From Oscillospiraceae bacterium (lineage in GTDB: Bacteria > Bacillota > Clostridia > Oscillospirales > Oscillospiraceae), in assembly GCA_017465745.1 (NCBI GenBank), contig JAFTVM010000006.1, positions 62,001 to 126,000 of the forward strand: a stretch of DNA of 64,000 nt, given 5' to 3'. Positions 24,847 through 32,594 of the stretch are shown here, piece after piece. Under the pieces are notes generated by a model. It worked only from the letters and a program-made list of their open reading frames with translations, made no database searches and was not told where the DNA came from. The stretch's first letter is position 1. Each line of letters opens with the position of its first letter. A program made the translations under genes and the position numbers.

Positions 24847-24879
24847 ACCGCCGCATCCATTTCGGATGCGGCGGTTTTT
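24847..24879 (+). terminator. Terminator after plsC
   Basis: 12-bp stem (24847-24858 with 24864-24875) followed by TTTTT. It lies between two convergent genes. Confidence 0.88.
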
Positions 24880-25433
24880 CATTGGTGAGCCAGATACGCT
24901 TCCCTGCCCGTTTCGTAGAGGTTATTGCCCTCACTGTCGATGACCACCGTCACGGGAAGATCCTCCACCTCCCAGCGGCAGATGGCTTCCGCACCCAGGT
25001 CGGGGTATGCCACGATCTCACTTTTTTTCACGCATTTACCCAGCAGCGCACCGCAGCCGCCGATGGCGCCGAAATAGACCGCGCCGCATTCCTTCATAGC
25101 TGCCACCACTTCCGCACCCCGCTTGCCCTTGCCGATCATGCCGGTCTGTCCCCGGGCAATGAGCATGGGGCTGTAGGCATCCATCCGGTAAGAGGTGGTA
25201 GGGCCTGCGGAGCCAACCACCTGCCCCGGGGCTGCCGGGGTGGGGCCAACGAAATAGATGACGGCGTCCCTGATCTCGAAGGGCAGCGCCTTCCCCTCCT
25301 CCAGCAGGGCGCAAAGCCGCTTGTGGGCAGCGTCCCGGGCGGTGTAGATGGTGCCGCTGAGCAGGCAGCTGTCCCCTGCCCGCAGCGCGCTTGCCGCTTC
25401 CCTGGTCAGGGGTGCCGTGATTTTCTTTGCCAT
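24879..25433 (-). CDS. Iron-sulphur fumarate/tartrate hydro-lyase, beta subunit
   Basis: 184 residues, the length of stand-alone beta subunits. PTPAAPGQVVGSAGPTTSYR and the GKGKRG and GGCGAL segments match class I fumarase C-terminal domains. It pairs with the alpha subunit encoded one base upstream. Together they hydrate fumarate to malate or dehydrate L-tartrate with a [4Fe-4S] cluster held by the alpha chain. Fumarase is the more general assignment. Confidence 0.9.
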   Translation of the reverse strand: MAKKITAPLTREAASALRAGDSCLLSGTIYTARDAAHKRLCALLEEGKALPFEIRDAVIYFVGPTPAAPGQVVGSAGPTTSYRMDAYSPMLIARGQTGMIGKGKRGAEVVAAMKECGAVYFGAIGGCGALLGKCVKKSEIVAYPDLGAEAICRWEVEDLPVTVVIDSEGNNLYETGREAYLAHQ

Positions 25434-25434
25434 C

Positions 25435-26274
25435 TCAGATCACCTCCGTCACATGGCGGGTCACATGGCAGTTGATATTCACCGCCACGGGCAGTCCTGC
25501 GATATGGGTGGGATAGGTCTCAATATTCACCGCCAGGGCCGTGGTTTTACCGCCGAAGCCCTGGGGGCCGATGCCGAGGGCGTTGATCTTTTCCAGCAGC
25601 TCTGCCTCCAGGTCGGCATAATACGGCTGCGTGTTGCGTTCATCGACACTGCGCAGCAATGCTTTCTTAGCCAGCAGCGCCGCCCGGTCGAAGGTGCCGC
25701 CGATGCCGACGCCCACCACGATGGGCGGACAGGGATTGGGACCTGCCTTTTCCACGGTCTTCAGGACGAAATCCTTCACCCCCGCCACGCCGTCGGAGGG
25801 ACGCAGCATTTTGACGGCGCTCATATTCTCGCTGCCGAAGCCCTTGGGGGCCAGTGTAATCTCGATCCGGTCGCCGGGGACGATCTCGTAAGTTATGACC
25901 GCCGGGGTATTGTCCCCGGTGTTCACCCGATCCAGGGGATCCCGGACAACACTCTTGCGCAGAAATCCGTCCCGGTAGCCCCGTCGGACGCCCTCATGGA
26001 TGGCTTCATTGATATCGCCGATCACATGGGCATCCTGACCCAGCTTCACGAAAACACAAGCCATGCCCGTATCCTGACAGATGGGCAGTTTTTCCTCCTG
26101 CGCCACCTGATAATTCTCAATGATCCGGTCCAGGATCTCCTGTCCCTGGGGCCACGGCTCCTCTGCTCTTGCCTTTTGGATCCGCCGCGCTATATCCTCC
26201 GGCAGCCGGCAGTTTGCCTGCACACACAGCCGGGCAACACAGTCTGTAATGGCCTGGAATGATATTTCTCTCAT
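25435..26274 (-). CDS. Iron-sulphur fumarate/tartrate hydro-lyase, alpha subunit
   Basis: 279 residues from the ATG at 26274, with AGGAGG upstream; the ORF extends further 5' without a ribosome binding site. LPICQDTGMACVF provides the first cluster Cys, and NPCPPIVVGVGIGGTFD and NINCHVTRH contain the other candidate ligands. It is the catalytic iron-sulphur chain of a two-subunit class I fumarase or tartrate dehydratase. The beta subunit follows directly, so the two are co-translated. Confidence 0.9.
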   Translation of the reverse strand: MREISFQAITDCVARLCVQANCRLPEDIARRIQKARAEEPWPQGQEILDRIIENYQVAQEEKLPICQDTGMACVFVKLGQDAHVIGDINEAIHEGVRRGYRDGFLRKSVVRDPLDRVNTGDNTPAVITYEIVPGDRIEITLAPKGFGSENMSAVKMLRPSDGVAGVKDFVLKTVEKAGPNPCPPIVVGVGIGGTFDRAALLAKKALLRSVDERNTQPYYADLEAELLEKINALGIGPQGFGGKTTALAVNIETYPTHIAGLPVAVNINCHVTRHVTEVI

Positions 26275-26352
26275 ATGCGTCCTCCTCTCGTTTTCCATAT
26301 TGTATCGCAGCGGACAGGGAATTTCAATCCGTTTCCTTTTATTCTCCCCTAC

Positions 26353-26381
26353 TTGACATTTATCCTTTTTTCGTGTACCCT
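26353..26381 (+). promoter_or_regulatory. Promoter of the alanine/glycine symporter gene
   Basis: TTGACA (26353-26358), 17-bp spacer, TACCCT (26376-26381). The predicted start falls next to the ribosome binding site, giving a very short leader. Confidence 0.6.
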
Positions 26382-26401
26382 TTTATGCGGGAGTGATTCA
26401 A

Positions 26402-27790
26402 TTGTACGAAATTATCAAAGAAATCAACGACATGTTAAACGGCTTCATCTGGGGCGTTCCCGCCATGGTTTGCATCATCGGCGTGGGTCTGTACCTCAGT
26501 GCCCGTAGCGGCTTCATCCAGGTGCGTAAATTCGGCTATGCCATCCGCACCACCATCGGCCGTATGTTCAAGAAGAAGGAAGCCTCCGACGGCTCCATTA
26601 CCCCCTTCCAGGCAGTCTGCACCGCTCTGGCGGCAACGGTTGGTACCGGCAACATCGCCGGTGTGGCCGGCGCCATCGCTCTGGGCGGCCCCGGCGCTGT
26701 GTTCTGGATGTGGGTATCCGCCCTGCTGGGTATGTGCACCAAATTCTCTGAAGTGGTGCTGGCTGTCCATTTCCGGGAGCGTAATACCCGCGGTGACCTG
26801 GTGGGCGGCCCCATGTACTACATCAAGAACGGTCTCGGCAAGAACTGGATGTGGCTGGCCTACGCTTACGCCTTCTTCGGCGCCTGCGCCGTTTTCGGCA
26901 CCGGCAACGCCACCCAGGTCAACACCATCACCGCCGCCGTCAATACCGCGCTGATCAACTATGGCATCCTGACCCCTGAAGGCACCGGCGCCACCAATCT
27001 GATCATTGGCGTGGCCATCTGCTTCATCGTGGCTCTGATCCTCATCGGCGGCATCAAGCGTATCGGCAACGTATCCGAGAAGCTGGTTCCCGTCATGGCG
27101 CTGCTGTACATCGTCCTGGCCATCGGCCTGATCGGTATGAACATCGCCAAGGTTCCCGCTGTCTTCGCCAGCATCTTCCAGGGCGCTTTCAGCCCTAAGG
27201 CTATCACCGGCGGTGTTGTGGGCAGCTTCTTCCTGAGCATGAAGAACGGCGTGTCCCGCGGCATTTTCTCCAACGAGGCAGGTCTCGGTACCGGTTCCAT
27301 CGCCCACGCATGCGCTGACACCCGCAAGCCCGTGAAGCAGGGTATGTTCGGCATCTTCGAGGTATTCATGGACACCATCGTCATCTGCACCATGACCGCC
27401 ATGGTGGTGCTGCTGTCCGGCGTGGAGATCCCCTACGGCCAGACCGCCGGTGCAGAGCTGACCATCTCCGGCTTCACCAGGGTCTACGGCAACTGGGTCT
27501 CCATCTTTACCGCCGTCGCCATGTGCTGCTTCGCCTTCTCCACTATCATCGGCTGGGGCCTCTACGGCGCCCGCTGCGTGGAGTTCCTGTTCGGCCCCAA
27601 GTCCGTCCGCATCTACACCGTGGCCTATGCACTGGTCTCCATCGTGGGTGCCACCGTGGACCTGGGCCTGGTGTGGGGTATCTCCGACACCTTCAACGGC
27701 TTTATGACCGTGCCCAACCTGATTGCAGTGTTCCTGCTGGCACCTGTGGTGCTGAAGCTCACCAAAGAGCATTTTGAAAACGAAACGTAA
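26402..27790 (+). CDS. Sodium:alanine/glycine symporter (AGCS family)
   Basis: 462 residues if the TTG at 26402 is used; it is 9 bases after GGGAG. A GTG at 26393 overlaps that site and is less likely. The family motifs are ATVGTGNIAGVAGAIALGGPG (split here at about residues 77-97), FSNEAGLGTGSIAHA and GWGLYGARCVEF. About ten membrane segments. It imports alanine or glycine with Na+ or H+. A strong terminator follows, so it is probably a single-gene unit. Confidence 0.92.
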   Translation: MYEIIKEINDMLNGFIWGVPAMVCIIGVGLYLSARSGFIQVRKFGYAIRTTIGRMFKKKEASDGSITPFQAVCTALAATVGTGNIAGVAGAIALGGPGAVFWMWVSALLGMCTKFSEVVLAVHFRERNTRGDLVGGPMYYIKNGLGKNWMWLAYAYAFFGACAVFGTGNATQVNTITAAVNTALINYGILTPEGTGATNLIIGVAICFIVALILIGGIKRIGNVSEKLVPVMALLYIVLAIGLIGMNIAKVPAVFASIFQGAFSPKAITGGVVGSFFLSMKNGVSRGIFSNEAGLGTGSIAHACADTRKPVKQGMFGIFEVFMDTIVICTMTAMVVLLSGVEIPYGQTAGAELTISGFTRVYGNWVSIFTAVAMCCFAFSTIIGWGLYGARCVEFLFGPKSVRIYTVAYALVSIVGATVDLGLVWGISDTFNGFMTVPNLIAVFLLAPVVLKLTKEHFENET

Positions 27791-27793
27791 CAG

Positions 27794-27829
27794 CAAAAGC
27801 CCGGTTCTGACGAACCGGGCTTTTGTTAT
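27794..27829. terminator. Terminator between symporter and GNAT genes
   Basis: 14-bp perfect stem (27794-27807 with 27812-27825) with A and T tracts on the two sides; useful to both converging genes. Confidence 0.88.
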
Positions 27830-28323
27830 GCGTCTTTTCTGAGAATGAAGCGTATGGAACCGTATTTGGCAATGCGCTTTTCGATCCTGTAGCCCAGACG
27901 CAGGGCATTTTCCAGACTGTAGCGGTTGTCCGGGTGGATGGTGCAAAGCAGGATCCGCCCCGGAAGGGTCTTTTCTGCCTCCGCCATCATCCGCCGCTGC
28001 AGCCCGCGGCCCCGGAAATCCGGGTGGACCGCCGCCGTGTCCATGTGCACGACCCGCAGCAGCTCTGTCTCTTCCAGGCCGGTCTCATAGCCCAGGTTAA
28101 ACTCCCGCAGGCCGGGTCGGATGATGCTGAACACCGCCGCCAGCCGTCCGCCGCACTCTGCCAGCCAGAATTCCATATCGCCGGAGACTGTCAGTTCCCG
28201 CATTTCCTCATCGGGATCCAGGGCAAACCACGCTTTTTCCGCCATGGCGTCCCGGACTTGGTGGGTGAATATCAGAAATGCTTCCACTTCGGAAGCTGTT
28301 CCTTTTCGAATCACAATATCCAT
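27826..28323 (-). CDS. GNAT-family N-acetyltransferase
   Basis: 165 residues from the ATG at 28323. The acetyl-CoA motif is VHPDFRGRGLQRRMMAEAE (about 110-128), followed by IHPDNRYSLENALRLGY. It starts one base after the K+ channel stop codon and has no clear ribosome binding site of its own, so it is probably translationally coupled to the channel. Substrate unknown. Confidence 0.82.
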   Translation of the reverse strand: MDIVIRKGTASEVEAFLIFTHQVRDAMAEKAWFALDPDEEMRELTVSGDMEFWLAECGGRLAAVFSIIRPGLREFNLGYETGLEETELLRVVHMDTAAVHPDFRGRGLQRRMMAEAEKTLPGRILLCTIHPDNRYSLENALRLGYRIEKRIAKYGSIRFILRKDA

Positions 28324-28324
28324 A

Positions 28325-29542
28325 TTACAGTTCAATGATGCTGCTGACCTCCGCGATTTTCTCCTGGCTGTAGACGATGAGAGTATCGCCCTCCAGCAGC
28401 GTCCGGTCGCCCTTGGGAACAATGACGCGGCCGTTGCGCTTGATCATGATGATGAAGGTCTGGCGGGGGATATTCAGATCCATGATCCGCTGACCGTTCC
28501 AGGGATGCATCTTCTGCAGCACGATCTCCTTCAGGTCGATGTGGGTATCGTCCTTCAGCGCCTCCGCGCCCAGAATGATGGTGTCATTGGCCTTGAGCAT
28601 GACATCACCGCGGGGCACGATGCTTTCCCGTCCCCGGCGGATCATGGCCACGATGACGCCGTGGGGCAGCTCCAGTTCCATGATGGTCTTACCCGTCCAC
28701 TTGTCCTCCCGGCGCAGGTGGATCTTGATGAACTGAACATCATCCTCCCGGGCGTATTCGCTCATTCGCTTCAGCCGGGAGTACTGGTCAACGAAGCCTG
28801 CGGAAATAATACCCGTGGGGATGGCCACCATACCCACGCCCAGGAATGTAATGATAATGCCCACGAATTTGCCCACGTAGGTAATGGGGTAAATGTCGCC
28901 GTAGCCCACCGTCAGCAGCGTGGAAACCGACCACCAGATGCCGGAAAAGGCGTTGGAAAACACCTCCGGCTGGGCCTCATGCTCCAGGGAGTACATACAC
29001 AGGCTGGAAGCCATCATCAGCACCAGGATGATGAAGACCGAGCTCATGAGCTGCTGACGCTTGCTGGAAATGACCTCGCCGATGACATTCAGAGAATCGT
29101 AGTAGGCATTGATCTGGAACAGGCGGAAGATCCGCACCACCCGCAGCATCCGGAACACCGCCGCACCGGCGGGAAAAAAGACGGGCAGATAGTAGGGCAG
29201 CCAGCTCAGCAGGTCAATGATACCCGTCAGCGACAGCATATATTTCCGGATGGCCCGCTTTTCCGGGATGGTCGGATAGAGGAACCGTGCCGTCCAGACC
29301 CGCAGAATATAGTCCACCGCGAAGAAAAATACCGTCAGACTCTCGATCAGCAGCAGGGTATCGCCGTACTGCAGCTCCATCTGGTCGAAGGTATAAAGCA
29401 CCGTGACGCTGATATTGATAATGACGATCAACGTACTGATCAGGTCATAGCCCTTGCTGACCCAGTCTCCGGCGGTACCCACCTCGATGATCTCCGAGAT
29501 CCGCCGGCGCCGCTGGAGCCATTCTTTTCTGTTATGCTTCAT
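28325..29542 (-). CDS. Voltage-gated-type K+ channel with two RCK/TrkA-C domains
   Basis: 405 residues. A six-segment channel core carries an arginine-rich S4 (FRMLRVVRIFRLF, about 133-145) and the selectivity filter TVGYGD (about 218-223). Two TrkA-C-like ligand domains follow (about 265-335 and 340-405), which in related proteins bind cyclic di-AMP or other ligands. It conducts K+ across the membrane. A GNAT is coupled downstream. Ligand control is inferred from the domain family only. Confidence 0.92.
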   Translation of the reverse strand: MKHNRKEWLQRRRRISEIIEVGTAGDWVSKGYDLISTLIVIINISVTVLYTFDQMELQYGDTLLLIESLTVFFFAVDYILRVWTARFLYPTIPEKRAIRKYMLSLTGIIDLLSWLPYYLPVFFPAGAAVFRMLRVVRIFRLFQINAYYDSLNVIGEVISSKRQQLMSSVFIILVLMMASSLCMYSLEHEAQPEVFSNAFSGIWWSVSTLLTVGYGDIYPITYVGKFVGIIITFLGVGMVAIPTGIISAGFVDQYSRLKRMSEYAREDDVQFIKIHLRREDKWTGKTIMELELPHGVIVAMIRRGRESIVPRGDVMLKANDTIILGAEALKDDTHIDLKEIVLQKMHPWNGQRIMDLNIPRQTFIIMIKRNGRVIVPKGDRTLLEGDTLIVYSQEKIAEVSSIIEL

Positions 29543-29667
29543 ATCCGTTTCCCCTCAGCTGTTATTTTCCAGTATTATACCATATTTGCCGGAAAAGTAA
29601 ATACAGACATCCTCCCCTTCTCCCGCATTGGATCGCCGGATCCCGTAAACAGGCCATGACAGCAGAT

Positions 29668-29695
29668 CAGCCCGGCAGCGCTTGCTGCCGGGCTG
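29668..29695 (-). terminator. Hairpin after adhE
   Basis: CAGCCCGGCAGC pairs with GCTGCCGGGCTG around a 4-nt loop, a few bases past the adhE stop codon. The T-tract is poor, so termination may be partial. Confidence 0.6.
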
Positions 29696-29702
29696 TTGTG
29701 AT

Positions 29703-32294
29703 TTATTTACCGTAGTAGGCGTTCAGATACATCTGCTTCATTTCGCTCATCAGGGGATAGCGGGGGTTGGCGCCGGTGCACTGGTCGTCGAAGGCCTGCT
29801 CCACCATATCATCCAGGCGGGCCAGGAAGTCAGCTTCATCGATGCCGTAGTCGCGGATGGTCTTCTTGATGCCCACCTTCTCCTTCAGCTCGTCCAGAGC
29901 GGCGATCAGGTTCTCCAGCTTCTCTTCGTTGGTCTTACCGCCCAGGCCCAGGTAGTCAGCCACTTCGGCGTAACGCTCCAGGGTGTGGGGATGGTCGTAC
30001 TGGGAGAAGGTACCCATCTTGGTGGGGATCTCCACGGCGTTGAAGCGCAGGACCTCGTCGATCATCAGGGCGTTGGCGACGCCGTGGGGCAGGTGATGGA
30101 AAGCACCCAGCTTGTGAGCCATGGAATGGCAGATGCCCAGGAAGGCATTGGCGAAGGCCATACCGGCCATGCAGGCGGCAGTGCCCATGTTCTCACGTGC
30201 CCGGGGATCGTTGGGGCCGTTGTCATAGGCGGCGGGCAGGTTCTCAAAAATCAGCTTCAGAGCACGCAGGGCCAGACCGTCGGTGTAGCCGGTGGCCATC
30301 ATGGAAGCGTAGGCCTCCAGAGCGTGGGTCACGGCGTCGATGCCGGAGGCTGCGGTCAGGCCCTTGGGAGCCTGCATCATCATGTCGGCGTCCACAATGG
30401 CCATGTTGGGCAGCAGCTCGTAGTCAGCCAGAGGATACTTGATGCCGGTGGACTCGTCGGTGATGACGGCAAAGGGAGTAACCTCGGAGCCGGTACCGGC
30501 GGTGGTGGGGACGGCAACGAAGTAGGCCTTCTCGCCCATCTTGGGGAACTCGTAGATACGCTTGCGGATATCCACAAAGCGCATGGCCATATCCAGGAAG
30601 TCAGCCTCGGGATGCTCGTACAGCACCCACATGATCTTGGCAGCGTCCATGGCGGAGCCGCCGCCGATGGCGATGATCACGTCAGGCTCAAAGGTTGCCA
30701 TCTGGGCAGCGCCGGCCCGGGCACAGGCCAGGGTGGGATCGGGCTCCACGGAGTGGAAGGTGTTGTGGATGATGCCCAGCTGGTCCAGCTTCTCCTTGAC
30801 GGGGCGGGTGTAGCCATTCTGGTACAGGAAGGTATCGGTGACGATGAAGGCCTTCTTGTACTTCTTCAGCTCATCCAGAGCCACAGGCAGGCAGCCCTTC
30901 TTGAAGTAGACCTTTTCAGGGGCACGGAACCACAGCATATTCTCTCTCCTTTCGGCCACGGACTTGATGTTCAGCAGGTGCTTGACGCCCACGTTCTCGG
31001 AAACGGAGTTGCCGCCCCAGCTGCCGCAGCCCAGGGTCAGGGAGGGCGTCATGCGGAAATTGTACAGATCGCCGATGCCGCCGTGGGCGGAGGGGGTGTT
31101 GACCACGATGCGGCAGGCCTTCATCCTGGCGGCGAAGGCGTCCAGCTTGTCACGGGAGGTGACGGTGTCCACGTACAGGGAAGCGGTGTGGCCGTAGCCG
31201 CCGTCCTTGACCAGGATATCAGCTTTTTCCATAGCATCCTCGAAGGAATTTGCCCGGTACATGGCCAGGACGGGGGAGAGCTTCTCGTGGGCGAACTCCT
31301 CGCTCAGGTCGGTGGACTCCACCTCGCCGATGAGGATCTTGGTGTATTCGGGGACTTCCACACCGGCCATGGCGGCGATGGTGCAGGCGGACTGGCCGAC
31401 GATCCTGGCATTCAGGGCGCCATTGATGAGAATGGTCTTTCTGACCTTCTCGCACTCTTCGTCGTTCAGGACGTAGCAGCCGCGCTTGATGAACTCCGCC
31501 TTGACAGCGTCATAGATGGAATCCAGGACAACGACGCTCTGCTCAGAGGCGCAGATCATGCCATTGTCGAAGGTCTTGGAGTGGATGACGGAGGAGACTG
31601 CCAGCTGGATATCAGCACTCTCGTCGATGACGGCAGGCACATTGCCGGGGCCAACGCCCAGGGCGGGCTTGCCGGAGGAGTAAGCGGCCTTGACCATACC
31701 GGGGCCGCCGGTGGCCAGGATCAGGTCGGACTCCTGCATGATGCGGTTGGTCATTTCCAGAGAAGGCTCGTCGATCCAGAAGATGATGCCCTGGGGCGCA
31801 CCTGCTGCCACAGCAGCCTCGGAGATGATCTTGGCGGCCTCCACGGTGCACTTCTTGGCCCGGGGATGCGGGCTGATCATGATGGCATTGCGGGTCTTCA
31901 GGCAGATCAGGGCCTTGAAGATGGCGGTGGAGGTGGGATTGGTGGTGGGGATGACGGCACCCACCAGGCCGATGGGCTCGGCGATGCGCTGGATGCCGTA
32001 AGCGGGATCAGTTTCGATGACGCCGCAGGTCTTGGTGTCCTTGTAGGCGTTGTAGATATACTCAGCGGCGTAGTGGTTCTTGATGACCTTGTCTTCCACG
32101 ACGCCCATGCCGGTCTCTTCGACAGCCATCTTGGCCAGACGGATGCGTGCCTTGTTGGCGGCGGTAGCTGCAGCCAGGAAGATCTTGTCAACCTGCTCCT
32201 GTGTGTAGGTAGCGAATTCAGCCTGGGCCTTGCGGCAGTATTCGAAGGCACGGGTCAGTTCTTCCATATTGGTAACGGGCATGTATTTTTCCAT
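29703..32294 (-). CDS. adhE: Bifunctional acetaldehyde-CoA/alcohol dehydrogenase AdhE
   Basis: 863 residues, the normal AdhE length. The N-terminal aldehyde dehydrogenase domain has its catalytic Cys near 247 in NGMICASEQS. The C-terminal iron-dependent alcohol dehydrogenase contains GGGSAMDAAK and the iron-binding His region HSMAHKLGAFHHLPHG. It reduces acetyl-CoA to ethanol with NADH in two steps, and forms spirosome filaments in known cases. It has its own promoter and a leader with the CGATAC-TTTT-GTATCG palindrome. The aldehyde intermediate could be a substrate for the AOR in this window. Confidence 0.96.
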   Translation of the reverse strand: MEKYMPVTNMEELTRAFEYCRKAQAEFATYTQEQVDKIFLAAATAANKARIRLAKMAVEETGMGVVEDKVIKNHYAAEYIYNAYKDTKTCGVIETDPAYGIQRIAEPIGLVGAVIPTTNPTSTAIFKALICLKTRNAIMISPHPRAKKCTVEAAKIISEAAVAAGAPQGIIFWIDEPSLEMTNRIMQESDLILATGGPGMVKAAYSSGKPALGVGPGNVPAVIDESADIQLAVSSVIHSKTFDNGMICASEQSVVVLDSIYDAVKAEFIKRGCYVLNDEECEKVRKTILINGALNARIVGQSACTIAAMAGVEVPEYTKILIGEVESTDLSEEFAHEKLSPVLAMYRANSFEDAMEKADILVKDGGYGHTASLYVDTVTSRDKLDAFAARMKACRIVVNTPSAHGGIGDLYNFRMTPSLTLGCGSWGGNSVSENVGVKHLLNIKSVAERRENMLWFRAPEKVYFKKGCLPVALDELKKYKKAFIVTDTFLYQNGYTRPVKEKLDQLGIIHNTFHSVEPDPTLACARAGAAQMATFEPDVIIAIGGGSAMDAAKIMWVLYEHPEADFLDMAMRFVDIRKRIYEFPKMGEKAYFVAVPTTAGTGSEVTPFAVITDESTGIKYPLADYELLPNMAIVDADMMMQAPKGLTAASGIDAVTHALEAYASMMATGYTDGLALRALKLIFENLPAAYDNGPNDPRARENMGTAACMAGMAFANAFLGICHSMAHKLGAFHHLPHGVANALMIDEVLRFNAVEIPTKMGTFSQYDHPHTLERYAEVADYLGLGGKTNEEKLENLIAALDELKEKVGIKKTIRDYGIDEADFLARLDDMVEQAFDDQCTGANPRYPLMSEMKQMYLNAYYGK

Positions 32295-32316
32295 AAAAAC
32301 ACAACCTTTCTTTTAT

Positions 32317-32333
32317 TCGATACTTTTGTATCG
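32317..32333 (-). promoter_or_regulatory. Element GATAYAAAAGTATCGAA, copy 2
   Basis: CGATAC and GTATCG arms separated by TTTT lie in the adhE leader, about 10-25 nt after the predicted start. The minus strand reads CGATACAAAAGTATCGAA. Position is compatible with a repressor site; no family was recognised. Confidence 0.45.
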
Positions 32334-32349
32334 GTTGTTTTGTACTGAT

Positions 32350-32378
32350 ATATTACCACGTAATTCAATAAAAATCAA
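32350..32378 (-). promoter_or_regulatory. Promoter of adhE
   Basis: Minus strand TTGATT (32373-32378), 17-bp spacer, TAATAT (32350-32355). The 300-bp gap 32295-32594 holds only this promoter, the palindromic element and the GH2 promoter; no gene is seen. Confidence 0.65.
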
Positions 32379-32530
32379 TCGATAAAACATTACCAATTAA
32401 AGAAGAAAATCCCATTTATCTTTGTGAATTGCGATGAATTTCAGAACCGGCTCATGGGACTCCCCTGCTGCCGGATCTGTTTCTCCGGTCCCAACAGCAA
32501 AAGAATTACCCGCTCCATGGTGAATTCCTG

Positions 32531-32559
32531 TTTACTTTAGCCGCCGGATTTTGTAAAAT
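32531..32559 (+). promoter_or_regulatory. Promoter of the galactoside operon
   Basis: TTTACT (32531-32536), 17-bp spacer, TAAAAT (32554-32559), 36 bp before the GH2 start. No regulator gene is adjacent. Confidence 0.55.
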
Positions 32560-32594
32560 TACACTAAAACCAATTACGGAAACAGGAGGAGATT

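Noticed and set aside
26435..27946. 503-codon minus-strand frame across the alanine symporter
   Set aside because: Shadow of the symporter; no ribosome binding site, compositionally extreme.
29682..32348. 888-codon plus-strand open frame across adhE
   Set aside because: Antisense shadow of adhE with biased composition.
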